Below, in pieces: positions 1 through 8,476 of a stretch of DNA of 64,000 nt (the first letter of the stretch is position 1; every line of letters begins with the position of its first letter). The translations under genes and the position numbers were made by a program. The notes under the pieces were generated by a model that was not told the DNA's origin, ran no database searches, and worked only from the letters and a program-made list of their open reading frames with translations. The stretch comes from Chitinibacter fontanus (GTDB taxonomy: Bacteria > Pseudomonadota > Gammaproteobacteria > Burkholderiales > Chitinibacteraceae). The stretch covers positions 2,135,665 through 2,199,664 of the forward strand of contig NZ_CP058952.1 in assembly GCF_013423785.1 (NCBI RefSeq), given 5' to 3'.

Positions 1-351
1 ATTGATCTGCGGGTTGGAGGGCTATTTCATACAGAAATGCAAGGCCCTGAGCCAGCGCAGCATTTTTCTGGGCTAGGTTGCTATCTGGAGCTGCTGCCCA
101 ACCGGCGCTTAGTCTGGACCAATGCGCTGTTAGCCGATTTTCGGCCCAACCCGTCATTTGCTGACAGTAGCTGCGGCGATTTCCCTTTCACTGCCAGTAT
201 TGAACTTAGCCCAAGCCCGATTGGCACCCGCTATACCGCGATTGTTCGGCATCGCGATACGGCTGGGCGGGCGCAACATGAGGCGATGGGGTTTACTGCT
301 GGCTGGTCAGCGGCACTGGCGCAATTAGTCGTCTATATGCAGACGGTGTGA
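1..351 (+). CDS. SRPBCC (AHSA1/START-like) family protein, 5'-truncated
   Basis: The reading frame is open from base 1, so the start lies before the window; at least 116 residues are present. The visible part matches the C-terminal half of SRPBCC/AHSA1-type helix-grip proteins: a GCYLELLPNRRLVWTNAL-like strand, then a terminal helix with the G-x-x-AGWSAAL-x-QLV pattern typical of the family. Members bind small hydrophobic ligands or act as chaperone cofactors or toxin-related proteins; the ligand cannot be read from sequence. An internal ATG at 37 is probably not the start because the family fold continues upstream of it. Family is fairly sure, function unknown. Confidence 0.7.
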   Translation: MDLRVGGLFHTEMQGPEPAQHFSGLGCYLELLPNRRLVWTNALLADFRPNPSFADSSCGDFPFTASIELSPSPIGTRYTAIVRHRDTAGRAQHEAMGFTAGWSAALAQLVVYMQTV

Positions 352-439
352 TGATTCTGCAGGCGCGGCATGCTGCCAGTTTGCCGCTGGCGGGATTTTA
401 TTTAAAATTCTGCGCGGTAAATTGATCTGTTTTTCCATC

Positions 440-778
440 ATGAGTCATGCTTGCTTAAGCTGCGGCGCGTGTTGCGCCAGTTTTCGAGTGTCTTTCTATT
501 TTGGTGAAAGTGATGCGGTACCCGGCGGGTCGGTGCCGCAGGCCTTGGTTGAGCCTGTTAGCCCATTTCTGGTTGCGATGCGTGGTACTAATCAGCCCCA
601 GCCGCATTGCACAGCACTGCAGGGCAAAGTGGGTGAAGCCGCCAGCTGCGCAATTTACCCATTGCGGGCCAGTACTTGTCGTGAAGTCAGCGTTGGTGAT
701 GAGCGCTGTACAATGGCGCGTGCTAAGTATGGTTTGCCAGCCTTGTCAGCAGTTGAATCTGCCGTGCTAATGGTTTAA
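440..778 (+). CDS. YkgJ family cysteine-cluster protein
   Basis: A protein of 112 residues that begins with a CLSCGACC motif and has further cysteines in CAIYPLRASTCREV and in DERC. This spacing is that of the YkgJ/UPF0153 family (putative zinc- or iron-binding Cys cluster; function not established). I chose ATG at 440 because the family starts only a few residues before the first CxxCGxCC motif; a TTG at 422 is in frame but adds six unconserved residues. Its stop overlaps the stop of the convergent gene at 775-1593 by four bases. No clear operon partner. Confidence 0.8.
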   Translation: MSHACLSCGACCASFRVSFYFGESDAVPGGSVPQALVEPVSPFLVAMRGTNQPQPHCTALQGKVGEAASCAIYPLRASTCREVSVGDERCTMARAKYGLPALSAVESAVLMV

Positions 779-1593
779 CGGCTGGCCGTTAAACCATATT
801 TACTGAGTAGCTTCTGGTAAATGCCTTGTCGTTTGATGCTGTCTAGCGCCCCCCGAAATTGCTCGACGACGGCATCATCGGTTTTATTGCCAAATGCCAT
901 ATACATCCCGTCATTAGGCAGCTCTTTGAGCGCATAGACCTTCACGATACGGCCTTCCATGCCTTGGCGGCGCAGAAAATACAGGCCCGGTAATGTGGCT
1001 ACGCCCCATAGATCAATCCGGTTGGCGAGTAATTTCTGGATATTGTGCTCATACGCGCCCTGACCGGAAACGCTGTCAAGGTTCGGGATTTGCTGGCGCC
1101 GCAGATATTGCTCAACCACGTCATTATTGGTTGTGCCGATCCGGTAATTTTTTAGCTCTGCTAAGGTGTTAGGGCGTACATCTGTGCGCTCGGCTAAGGC
1201 CCACAAGCTGTAATCCGCAGGGGCAATTACACCAACCCATTTAAACAAGGTTTCGCGCTCTTTGCTGCGGGTAATTGAATGCAGCAGTATGTTCGGCTCT
1301 TGTTGGGTCAGCATATAGCTGCGCGCCCAAGGCAAGCTTTCTGGTACCGCACGCAGCCGTAGTTCTGCCAATACAGCCTGCACAACTTCAGTGGCAAGGC
1401 CGCTAATTTTGCCGTCGCCTTCATCGTAGTTGTAGGGTGGAAATTCCGAAGTTAAAACTCGAATTGGAGGCAGCTCACTACTCGGACGGAACTCGGCATA
1501 ACTCACGCGATGGATAGCCAGTATGCAGAGGGTAAGCCAGCTTTGCAGTAGCCAACTGAGCCGATTAGCGCGAGGATGGATGTTGGAGAACAT
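775..1593 (-). CDS. periplasmic solute-binding protein, SBP_bac_3-like
   Basis: About 272 residues with an N-terminal hydrophobic stretch (WLLQSWLTLCILAI) and a likely signal-peptidase site near VSYA-EF, so probably exported. The mature part starts IRVLTSEFPPYNY and contains GLATEVV and later AFGNKTDD, typical of family 3 extracellular solute-binding proteins. No ABC permease or ATPase gene lies nearby. Orphan proteins of this kind in Neisseriales and gamma-proteobacteria are often called transporter substrate-binding domain-containing proteins. The ATG at 1593 is preferred; an in-frame TTG four codons upstream is possible. The ligand cannot be inferred. Confidence 0.78.
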   Translation of the reverse strand: MFSNIHPRANRLSWLLQSWLTLCILAIHRVSYAEFRPSSELPPIRVLTSEFPPYNYDEGDGKISGLATEVVQAVLAELRLRAVPESLPWARSYMLTQQEPNILLHSITRSKERETLFKWVGVIAPADYSLWALAERTDVRPNTLAELKNYRIGTTNNDVVEQYLRRQQIPNLDSVSGQGAYEHNIQKLLANRIDLWGVATLPGLYFLRRQGMEGRIVKVYALKELPNDGMYMAFGNKTDDAVVEQFRGALDSIKRQGIYQKLLSKYGLTASR

Positions 1594-1749
1594 GGGATGC
1601 CCCAATCGATGTGTCTACCCGATTTTGCTTTATCGCTGACTAAGCATGTAATAACAAGCACTTTTTACCGTGAAGCGCGATATAGGGCAAGGCCGTTAAA
1701 TCCACTTAAATCACGTATGATACAGGCTCGTTGAGCAGGCTTTATCCGC

Positions 1750-2652
1750 ATGAAAATCTATCGTTCTGATCAGTTTCCATTACCTTTACCTGAGGGGCAC
1801 CGTTTCCCCACGGGTAAATACCCCATGCTGTATCAACGGGTAGCCCAATTTGCACAAGACCTGGTCGTCGATACCCCTTGTGCGAACGATGAGGAATTAG
1901 GCGTAGCCCATACTCAGGGCTATTTAGACAAATTGCGGACCGGTGCATTAAGCCCTGCTGAGCAAAGAGTGCTGGGCTTGCCATGGTCAGCTCAGTTATT
2001 GCAGCGCTCCAGAGCTTCGACGGGGGCGACGATTGCCGCCTGTCGAGCTGCGTTAGCGCAAGGTTGTGGTGTTAGTCTGGCTGGCGGTACGCATCATGCG
2101 TTTGCTGATCATGGCAGTGGCTTTTGTGTGTTTAATGATAGCGCTGTGGCACTTAAGCTATTGCAGGCCGAAGGGTTGATTCAGCGAGCGCTAGTGATTG
2201 ATCTGGATGTACATCAGGGTAATGGCACCGCCAGCATATTGGCTAATGAGCCAAGTTTGTTTACCTTTTCAATGCATGGCGCAAATAACTATCCGTTTGA
2301 TAAGCAGTGCAGTGATTGGGATATTGAGCTGGCCGATGGCTGTGATGATGCAACTTACTTGACGCAATTGGCCGGCGCGCTGCCACAGCTATTTAGTTTG
2401 GCTCAACCTGATCTTGTGATTTATCTGGCGGGAGCTGACGCCTATGCTGGTGATCGTTTAGGCAAATTGCAGTTGAGTATGGCTGGTTTACTGGCACGTG
2501 ATGAAATGGTGCTCGATGCATGTTTGCGATTTGGTATTCCGCTTGCGCTGACCATGGGCGGCGGCTATGCAGAACCAATCAGTGATACGGTAGCGATTCA
2601 AACCGCTACCGTTCATGCCGCCATACGGCGCTTTCAAGGAAAAAGGAATTAA
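1750..2652 (+). CDS. histone deacetylase family (AcuC/HDAC-like) hydrolase
   Basis: 300 residues with the full set of arginase/deacetylase-fold motifs: [19 protein letters not shown] (the two active-site histidines), [13 protein letters not shown] (metal ligands Asp and His), [14 protein letters not shown] (third metal ligand Asp) and MGGGY near the end. Such bacterial class II-like enzymes are zinc-dependent deacetylases acting on small acetylated amines or unknown acyl substrates. The next gene, phhB, starts two bases after this stop, so the two are probably co-transcribed. A TATGAT -10-like hexamer lies at 1716-1721. Substrate unknown. Confidence 0.88.
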   Translation: MKIYRSDQFPLPLPEGHRFPTGKYPMLYQRVAQFAQDLVVDTPCANDEELGVAHTQGYLDKLRTGALSPAEQRVLGLPWSAQLLQRSRASTGATIAACRAALAQGCGVSLAGGTHHAFADHGSGFCVFNDSAVALKLLQAEGLIQRALVIDLDVHQGNGTASILANEPSLFTFSMHGANNYPFDKQCSDWDIELADGCDDATYLTQLAGALPQLFSLAQPDLVIYLAGADAYAGDRLGKLQLSMAGLLARDEMVLDACLRFGIPLALTMGGGYAEPISDTVAIQTATVHAAIRRFQGKRN

Positions 2653-2654
2653 TC

Positions 2655-2993
2655 ATGCCGCAGACCCAATTAGAGCAAAAATGTGAAGCTTGTCGAGCGG
2701 GTGCACCGCAGGTGAGCGATGCTGAGCTGGCCGAGTTAATTCGCGTGATTCCGGATTGGACGCCGGTGGTCATTGATGGCGTGTTGCAATTGCAGCGGGT
2801 GTATGAGTTTAGTAATTTTGCTCAGGCATGGGCGATGTGTGATCGCGTTGCGGCACTGGCGGAGGAGGCGGGGCATCACCCTGCATTGCTGCTGGGGTGG
2901 GGGCGTCTGCAGGTGAATTGGTGGTCACATAAAATCCGTGGTTTACATCGCTTGGACTTTGAATTGGCAGCTAAAACGGATCAATTGCTCTAG
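2655..2993 (+). CDS. phhB: pterin-4-alpha-carbinolamine dehydratase
   Basis: 112 residues, the usual length for PCD/DCoH. It carries the family signature EEAGHHP followed by a Trp-rich strand and [15 protein letters not shown]. The enzyme dehydrates 4a-hydroxytetrahydropterin, recycling the cofactor of aromatic amino acid hydroxylases. The start ATG follows an AAAAGGAATTAATC ribosome-binding region and lies two bases after the deacetylase gene, so expression is likely coupled. No phenylalanine hydroxylase (phhA) is visible in the window. A strong bidirectional terminator follows. Confidence 0.9.
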   Translation: MPQTQLEQKCEACRAGAPQVSDAELAELIRVIPDWTPVVIDGVLQLQRVYEFSNFAQAWAMCDRVAALAEEAGHHPALLLGWGRLQVNWWSHKIRGLHRLDFELAAKTDQLL

Positions 2994-3026
2994 TTCTGTG
3001 CGCATGCTACGGCAAGACAAAATGAA

Positions 3027-3061
3027 AAGAGGCCAATACCCAGTTGGGTATTGGCCTCTTT
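3027..3061. terminator. bidirectional intrinsic terminator between phhB and the M60 peptidase gene
   Basis: A perfect 13-bp stem (GAGGCCAATACCC at 3029-3041 and its complement at 3046-3058) with a 4-base loop is flanked by A residues on the left and T residues on the right. It can serve both convergent genes. Confidence 0.9.
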
Positions 3062-3094
3062 ATTAGGCTGTTAGTATCTTAAAGGCAGATACCC

Positions 3095-5092
3095 TTAACG
3101 TGGTTGGTACAGCACTTTGCTATCGCGGTTCAGCCAGATCGGGTCGGTCAGGGTTTTGAGGGCCATGCCGCGCAGTTTGGTCTGCGTGTCGGCACTGACC
3201 GCAATGCCCCACTGGGTAAAGAACGGTGTGAGATCGTAGCCAGCGACGCGGCTGGTTTCGATGATAAAGGTTTGTTTCTCGGCTTCATCACCGCTTGGGC
3301 GCTGTGCGGCGGGCATATTGCGGTAGTTGGTGCCCAGCTTGGCGTAAAAATCACGCCCAAAGGCCAGATCCAGCTGCCAGAACATGGTGGCGCGCACAAA
3401 CAGATCGCTCTGCGTCGCAAAATCACGTGTGGCTTGATTCAGGTAGGCAAAGGTTTTGGTCCAGGTGCCTTGGGTTTCATAGCGCGATGGTTGGCCCAGC
3501 GCGCGCTGCACATAGGCCGATGACAGATTCACGGTTACTTCGGTCTGGTCGGCCCAGGTGAATGTACTCATCTGATATTGGTGGCCCAGCTCATGCCATG
3601 GGCCCCAGCCATCGGTTTTCAGCTTTTTGCTATTAAGCACGGTGCCAATCGCGCCATCATCGCTGGCGGTGGCCATCCGGTATTGCCATGAATACATCCA
3701 GCCATCGTAGGGGGCCAGCTCGACAAAGTGGAAGCGATGCGGCGTTGGATTGTGCGGCCAGGCTTGGCCGGGTTTGATGCCGTATTGCTCGTCTTCTAGG
3801 CGTACGATTTCATCCCACAGCGTCATTAGTGCCACGGGGTCATCCACATGGCGCAAGATCTTGCCCATACTGGCGGTGAGCATCATGCGGCGGCTGACCA
3901 GCTCGGCATACGGCGCATCGCCGTATTGCAGCAGCATTTGCTGCCATTGCTCGGCAGTGTGCTGGCCCAGCACAAAGCGTGGCATCACGCGCCCACCTGA
4001 GACCAGCTCAACCTTCAGCTCGCCATTGGTCGGGGTATTAAAGGCGGCCACGTACACGGCAGCTTTGACTTGAGACACGATGGTGTTACTACCCACATTC
4101 AGTTTGATCTTCTGGGCGGTGTCGTAATTCCAGGTGTCGTCGTCGATATTGTGCAGCCAGATTTCTGGCTGTTTATTCGGCGCGCTGCCACTGTAGACAT
4201 AATTCACCACCAAAACATCACCGGGCTGTACCCAATAACCGGTCGACTGGAACGGGGTGTGATTAAAGCTGCGCAGCTGCGCAGCACGCAGGCTGCCGAC
4301 ATCACCGGGCTGCTCAAGCGTGAGGCTGCGGGCAGGAATCAGACCGCTGACCGGCGTTGGGCTTGGTTTGGGCGTTGCAGTTGGCGCTACGGTCGGCGTT
4401 GCCGTTGGGGCTGGGCTAGCAGTCGGTGTGGCCGTTGGCGCGGCGGTTGGTTTAACCGTTGAGGTAGCCGTTGGTGTCACAATGGGCTTCACCGTGGGCA
4501 CTACTGTCGGGGTAGCGATCGGTTTGACGGTGGGGGTTGCGCTCGGGGTGATGAGTGGCGTGTTGGTGGGCGCAGTAGTTGGAGCATTCGTGGGCAGGGC
4601 TGAACCGACGATGCGCCAAACGCCATAAGCTCCCGCTTGCACTGGATTATCACCCTTGGTCCACCACTCATTGCGATATACCTGCCCCTGATAACTTACC
4701 AGCTGGCCTTTGTTGGCGTAGGTGGTGTTGGCATCCCAAGCCGCAACTGAATTTGGTGCGCTGCTCACGAGCGGGGTGGTCGTAATGCTGGGCGCTGTAT
4801 TGTTTGGTTTACTGGTCGCGGTGTTGCTTGGTGTCACTGTTGGCTTTGCGCTTGGCGCTGTGCTACTCGCACTGCCTACTTTAGTCCAAACACCCCATGG
4901 GCCGGTTTGTCCTGGAATTTCACCCCGAGTCCACCAATTGTTTTGGTATTGATTACCTTGGTAGCTAACGACGGTGCCAGGTTCCGCATAAATGGTGCTG
5001 CTATTCCATTCGCTGGCAGCAATGGCGGGGCTGATAAGGGTAGCTTGAGCAACAATGGCGCTCATTAGGCTAAAGCGTTTTAGGAAATGCAT
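3095..5092 (-). CDS. secreted M60-type (enhancin-like) metallopeptidase with two CBM5/12-like modules
   Basis: 665 residues. Order: signal peptide (about 1-26, ending SPAIAA), a first carbohydrate-binding CBM5/12-like module (EWNSSTIY ... YQNNWWTRG ... WGVWTKVG), a short Thr/Ser linker, a second module (AAWDANTTY ... YRNEWWTKG ... GVWRIVG), a long Pro/Thr/Ala repeat linker, then a C-terminal peptidase M60 region with the zinc motif HELGHQYQ followed by a downstream Glu (TEVTVN). M60 enzymes cleave glycoproteins such as mucins; CBM5/12 modules usually bind chitin. Together they suggest an extracellular protease targeted to a polysaccharide or glycoprotein surface. ATG at 5092 is chosen because GGAGG precedes it; an upstream in-frame GTG lacks this. 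Confidence 0.85.
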   Translation of the reverse strand: MHFLKRFSLMSAIVAQATLISPAIAASEWNSSTIYAEPGTVVSYQGNQYQNNWWTRGEIPGQTGPWGVWTKVGSASSTAPSAKPTVTPSNTATSKPNNTAPSITTTPLVSSAPNSVAAWDANTTYANKGQLVSYQGQVYRNEWWTKGDNPVQAGAYGVWRIVGSALPTNAPTTAPTNTPLITPSATPTVKPIATPTVVPTVKPIVTPTATSTVKPTAAPTATPTASPAPTATPTVAPTATPKPSPTPVSGLIPARSLTLEQPGDVGSLRAAQLRSFNHTPFQSTGYWVQPGDVLVVNYVYSGSAPNKQPEIWLHNIDDDTWNYDTAQKIKLNVGSNTIVSQVKAAVYVAAFNTPTNGELKVELVSGGRVMPRFVLGQHTAEQWQQMLLQYGDAPYAELVSRRMMLTASMGKILRHVDDPVALMTLWDEIVRLEDEQYGIKPGQAWPHNPTPHRFHFVELAPYDGWMYSWQYRMATASDDGAIGTVLNSKKLKTDGWGPWHELGHQYQMSTFTWADQTEVTVNLSSAYVQRALGQPSRYETQGTWTKTFAYLNQATRDFATQSDLFVRATMFWQLDLAFGRDFYAKLGTNYRNMPAAQRPSGDEAEKQTFIIETSRVAGYDLTPFFTQWGIAVSADTQTKLRGMALKTLTDPIWLNRDSKVLYQPR
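4345..4605. repeat. degenerate Pro/Thr-coding tandem repeat inside the M60 peptidase gene
   Basis: The minus strand codes for a run of imperfect TPTVKPI, TPTATPT and SPAPTATPT units between the second binding module and the peptidase domain. The repeated short units make the region liable to length change by slippage. On the plus strand it creates a long spurious Gly/Val-rich frame. Confidence 0.8.
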
Positions 5093-5302
5093 TGCTCCTC
5101 CAGAGCTTTTTATTGGCACCGTAAGTTCGATGCTGTTGTCATGGTAGAGCGCGAATGTAGCAGAAATATTAGGAAAGTATGATGTGTGGGCAAATCCGGA
5201 GTTAAGTGCTTCACTCCATGGGCTGAGTTGGGTTAATTCGCAAGCAAAAAATTTAGCATTAAATCAATTGTTTGAATTCGTCTTTCGTTTTGTTTAAGCA
5301 AT

Positions 5303-5329
5303 AAAAAACCCGCTAGAAAGCGGGTTTTT
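5303..5329 (-). terminator. intrinsic terminator of panD
   Basis: ACCCGCT and AGCGGGT arms are flanked by A6 and T5, so on the minus strand the hairpin is followed by a U tract, just downstream of the panD stop at 5348. Confidence 0.88.
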
Positions 5330-5347
5330 CGATAAGCGGTAGATAGG

Positions 5348-5728
5348 TCACAGTTCTTGGGTTGCGATCGCATTTTTGCTGTGAGTAATCTGATTGTTGC
5401 TATCAACATACACCAGTGAAGGCTTGTGGTTCTTCAACTCTTCTTCGCTGTAGTCAGCAAAGGTCGCGATAATCAATAAATCGCCCACTTGCGCATGACG
5501 TGCCGCAGAACCATTCACTGAAATAATGCCTGAGCCGCGCTGGCCTTTGATCGCGTAAGTTGAAAAACGCGCACCATTATTGATGTTCCAGATGTCGATC
5601 GCTTCGTATTCGCGAATATTGGCCGCTTCGAGCAAATTTTCATCAATCGCACATGAGCCTTCGTAGTGCAGTTCAGCATGCGTTGCTGTCACGCGATGCA
5701 GTTTAGATTTGAGCATATTACGTTGCAT
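5348..5728 (-). CDS. panD: aspartate 1-decarboxylase
   Basis: 126 residues, the normal size. The self-cleavage site Gly24-Ser25 is present in HYEGSCAID; cleavage there makes the pyruvoyl group needed to decarboxylate aspartate to beta-alanine for pantothenate and CoA synthesis. Flanking motifs [20 protein letters not shown] and IISVNGSAA are well conserved. It appears to be a single-gene unit: its own promoter lies at 5770-5797 and a terminator lies at 5303-5329. No panB or panC is adjacent. Confidence 0.96.
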   Translation of the reverse strand: MQRNMLKSKLHRVTATHAELHYEGSCAIDENLLEAANIREYEAIDIWNINNGARFSTYAIKGQRGSGIISVNGSAARHAQVGDLLIIATFADYSEEELKNHKPSLVYVDSNNQITHSKNAIATQEL

Positions 5729-5769
5729 GGTGTTCTCCCGCGCGGGGCCTGACCCAAAAGATAGGCGCG

Positions 5770-5797
5770 ATTATAAGACTTTGAATCAAAAAGCCAA
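5770..5797 (-). promoter_or_regulatory. putative sigma-70 promoter of panD
   Basis: On the minus strand TTGGCT (5797-5792) and a perfect TATAAT (5775-5770) are separated by 16 bp, about 40 bp upstream of the panD start codon. It lies just after the stop of the upstream gene. Confidence 0.65.
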
Positions 5798-5809
5798 GCT
5801 TAAAGTGCG

Positions 5810-6394
5810 CTAACTGGCGCGATAAATCAAACAACCGTCTAGTAAATATTCACCTTCTTTAATTCGTGCATCTGGCGCAATACGGTCAAATTCAAAGCGC
5901 GCACCATCAAGTATCAACCAGGCAGGAATCGGTTTTTCCTGAAAGCGGCCCAGTGTTTCTTCGGCGCGAACGATTTCTTTGGGTTGAACACCGCTTACTG
6001 GCGGCATCATACGGGCAAGTGCGGCTGCGTCTTCCCGTGCATCGCGCTCTTCCGGTAGCGGCAGGTGGCGTACTTGGGCCTGCGGTGCAGTTTCACGGTT
6101 TTGTAAAGGTAAGTTGCGCAGATACAGGCTAAACAAGAAGCGCGGTAAGACCACGCGTTTGACTTGTTTTTGCGAGTTAATAACGCAAGCTACGCCAAAA
6201 TCTGCGCCACATGCATGACAATGGGCTTTGGCGGCAATCGCAATATGGTCTTCGACCAAGCGCGCCACGCCATGCATATCTTTAGCGTGCAGCATTGTGC
6301 CGCACGCGACGCAGGGCTTTGAAAACTGCTTAATTTCCTGGCCGTTGGCAAATTTCAACGGTAAAAATTCATTAAGACGGCGGTTTGGCTGCAT
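5810..6394 (-). CDS. hypothetical protein with two CxxC zinc-ribbon-like pairs
   Basis: 194 residues with CVACG and CHACG pairs about 37 residues apart in the N-terminal half, suggesting a four-cysteine zinc site. The middle is basic (KRVVLPRFLFSLYLRN), followed by an acidic/Ala stretch; the C-terminal part (IPAWLILDGARFEFDRI) looks like a small beta domain. No known family is recognised. ATG at 6394 is chosen because AAGGA sits 7 bases before it; an upstream in-frame ATG at 6409 lacks a site. It lies between the RNB nuclease gene and panD on the same strand and might be co-transcribed with the nuclease. Confidence 0.65.
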   Translation of the reverse strand: MQPNRRLNEFLPLKFANGQEIKQFSKPCVACGTMLHAKDMHGVARLVEDHIAIAAKAHCHACGADFGVACVINSQKQVKRVVLPRFLFSLYLRNLPLQNRETAPQAQVRHLPLPEERDAREDAAALARMMPPVSGVQPKEIVRAEETLGRFQEKPIPAWLILDGARFEFDRIAPDARIKEGEYLLDGCLIYRAS

Positions 6395-6462
6395 GGGGCG
6401 GTCCTTCATCGCAGGCTGGCCTGCTGAATGTCGGGTTGCGCTAACCCGACCTACATTACATT

Positions 6463-8313
6463 TTAAATGGTGGCGATTCGAGCTTCGACGGCCAGCTCGA
6501 GGTAATCAACCTTGATCAATTGGAGTGAGACTGTCATGCCTGCCGGTAGTTCAGGCAGGCCGCCCACACGCAAGACCAGAGGCATGCCATCTACGCGCAC
6601 CAGATTTTCCTTGATCACTTGCGCGGTGAATTCACGCATATTCTCTTGTTCTAGATAACGGATGCACCAATAGCGCTCCATTTTGTCCTGAAAGTCAGCA
6701 TAAGCGGCATAGGCGGCATCAAATGACGAAATCGCGGTGAATAGCTCGGCGTCATTTTTCTGATAGCGCGGTTTTTCATTACGAATCATCGCAACCAGTT
6801 GTTGCTGATTGATGAAATCGACCGCGCGGCGCAGCGGCGAGCTCGACCACATATAGCAATCAACGCCAAGGCCAGCATGGGCTGTCGGTTGCGTTGATAG
6901 CTTGACGCGACCACCGCCTTGCGAGCGGTAAATGCCAGCGATTTGCGCATCGCGTAGATTCGCTCCCCACAGGCTGTTGACCAAAATCATCAGCTCGGCG
7001 ACCAGCTTATCCATTGGCGCGCCGCGTTTGCGCGGCACAATGCGCACGCGCTCTGGCTGGCCCTCAATGCGGTCGATATAGAAACTGTAATCCAGGCGTT
7101 GTTGCTGCGGCTGATCGGCTTTGCCGCGACGGCCTTCGAGCGCACCCGCCAAATTCCACAGCAGCGTCAGCTCGGCTTTCCACGGGTAGTCTTCACCCTC
7201 CTTGCCGACGGTTTCTTCATTGAAATAGGGTTCAATGTCATGGTGGCGCAGATTGGCCACCACGGGCACGCGCTCGATCACCGAGTGGTGGCTGATGATG
7301 TCATAGCCAAGTGAAACTTCCAGATACATCGACACCGCAGGGCGCGCCGCGCCTTCTTGCAGCGTGAATACTTCGACGGCGTCATCCGGCAGCATGGTGA
7401 TTTTGTCGCCGGGGAAATATACGGTCGACAGGCGATCAAGTACGACTTGATCGAGCGTAGAGCCTGGCAAAATACCGAGTACTGGTGCGGCGATGTGAAT
7501 ACCGACTTGCCAGTTGCCGTTCGGCAATTTTTTCAAGCTGAACGCGTCATCAATTTCGGTTGTGGTTGCGTCGTCAATCGAGAACGCTTGTACGTCGGCA
7601 ACGGGTAAATCTTCAGGCGCAAACACTGGCTCGGTGGCTGGAAAACCGCGACTTTTGGGGAAATGCTCAGCCAAAAAGCCGTCGAGATGATATTGCGCCA
7701 CATCGGGAATTGCGCCCACTTTTTCTAGCAAGCGCAGCGTTGAGGTTTGCGCACTTTCAGCCGCTTGCGCTAGTGCTTTGTATTCGAGGCTGTTTTTATC
7801 AGGGCGATGTATTAGTCTGGAGATCTTTTCCTGCAAGGCTTGCGGCAAGATACCTGCTAAAAGATCGGCTTCCCATGCGGCCATTTGCTCGGCTTCACGT
7901 GCTTTGCGCTCTAGCCCGGCAATCGCCGCTTTCAGGTTTTCTTCGGGCGCGGCTTTATAGCGACCTTTGCCTTTGCGATAAAAATACATGGGCGCGGTAT
8001 GTAGCGCGATCGCAGCGGCGGCTTGCTGGGTTAGGCTGGGGTTGGCGCCAAAGTATTCGGCTGCGATTTCGGCAAAGCCAAATTCATCTTGCCCGCAGCA
8101 TTCCCACAGGAAATTAACATCGACTTCGGCGGCGAGACTCTGGGCCGATTTGAAAAAATCGTCGAGGCTGATGCGATCAAAGCGCAGTAGCACATTAGCG
8201 GTTTTGATTTTGCTGCGTTTACCACGCGCGTCCTCGACCTGCATGCTGGCTGCTTGCTCATCATTGATACTGGCGACTTTAAAGCTGCCATCTTCCTCGT
8301 AAAAAACGTTCAT
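6463..8313 (-). CDS. RNB-domain exoribonuclease (RNase II/R family)
   Basis: 616 residues, near the length of RNase II. The RNB catalytic centre is visible as SIDDATTTEIDDAFSL, whose aspartates bind the magnesium ions for 3'-5' hydrolysis, followed by VGIHIAAP. A later block (SSSPLRRAVDFINQQQL) matches the conserved SPLRRyxD segment. The N-terminus (MNVFYEEDGSFK) is the one typical of betaproteobacterial members. ATG at 8313 is used; ATG at 8319 (two codons earlier) is equally possible. Role: mRNA turnover in the cytoplasm. Whether RNase II proper or a related paralogue cannot be settled here. Confidence 0.88.
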   Translation of the reverse strand: MNVFYEEDGSFKVASINDEQAASMQVEDARGKRSKIKTANVLLRFDRISLDDFFKSAQSLAAEVDVNFLWECCGQDEFGFAEIAAEYFGANPSLTQQAAAAIALHTAPMYFYRKGKGRYKAAPEENLKAAIAGLERKAREAEQMAAWEADLLAGILPQALQEKISRLIHRPDKNSLEYKALAQAAESAQTSTLRLLEKVGAIPDVAQYHLDGFLAEHFPKSRGFPATEPVFAPEDLPVADVQAFSIDDATTTEIDDAFSLKKLPNGNWQVGIHIAAPVLGILPGSTLDQVVLDRLSTVYFPGDKITMLPDDAVEVFTLQEGAARPAVSMYLEVSLGYDIISHHSVIERVPVVANLRHHDIEPYFNEETVGKEGEDYPWKAELTLLWNLAGALEGRRGKADQPQQQRLDYSFYIDRIEGQPERVRIVPRKRGAPMDKLVAELMILVNSLWGANLRDAQIAGIYRSQGGGRVKLSTQPTAHAGLGVDCYMWSSSPLRRAVDFINQQQLVAMIRNEKPRYQKNDAELFTAISSFDAAYAAYADFQDKMERYWCIRYLEQENMREFTAQVIKENLVRVDGMPLVLRVGGLPELPAGMTVSLQLIKVDYLELAVEARIATI

Positions 8314-8476
8314 CGCCATTATCAACCGTTGCGCCAAGGCCAAAACCGGTAATTATATCAAAGGTGTTTCCACTCTGCGGGTTTGGGCGTCGTGTTTATG
8401 CTGCTTTTGGCTTAGAACATAGAAATATCACCTTAAATCAGCCACAATCGGAAAAATTATTTGAGACCGTACCATT

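Noticed and set aside
4320..4628. Plus-strand Gly/Val-rich frame that looks like a membrane or repeat protein
   Set aside because: It is the reverse complement of the Pro/Thr linker of the M60 peptidase gene; no start signal and composition is forced by the linker codons.
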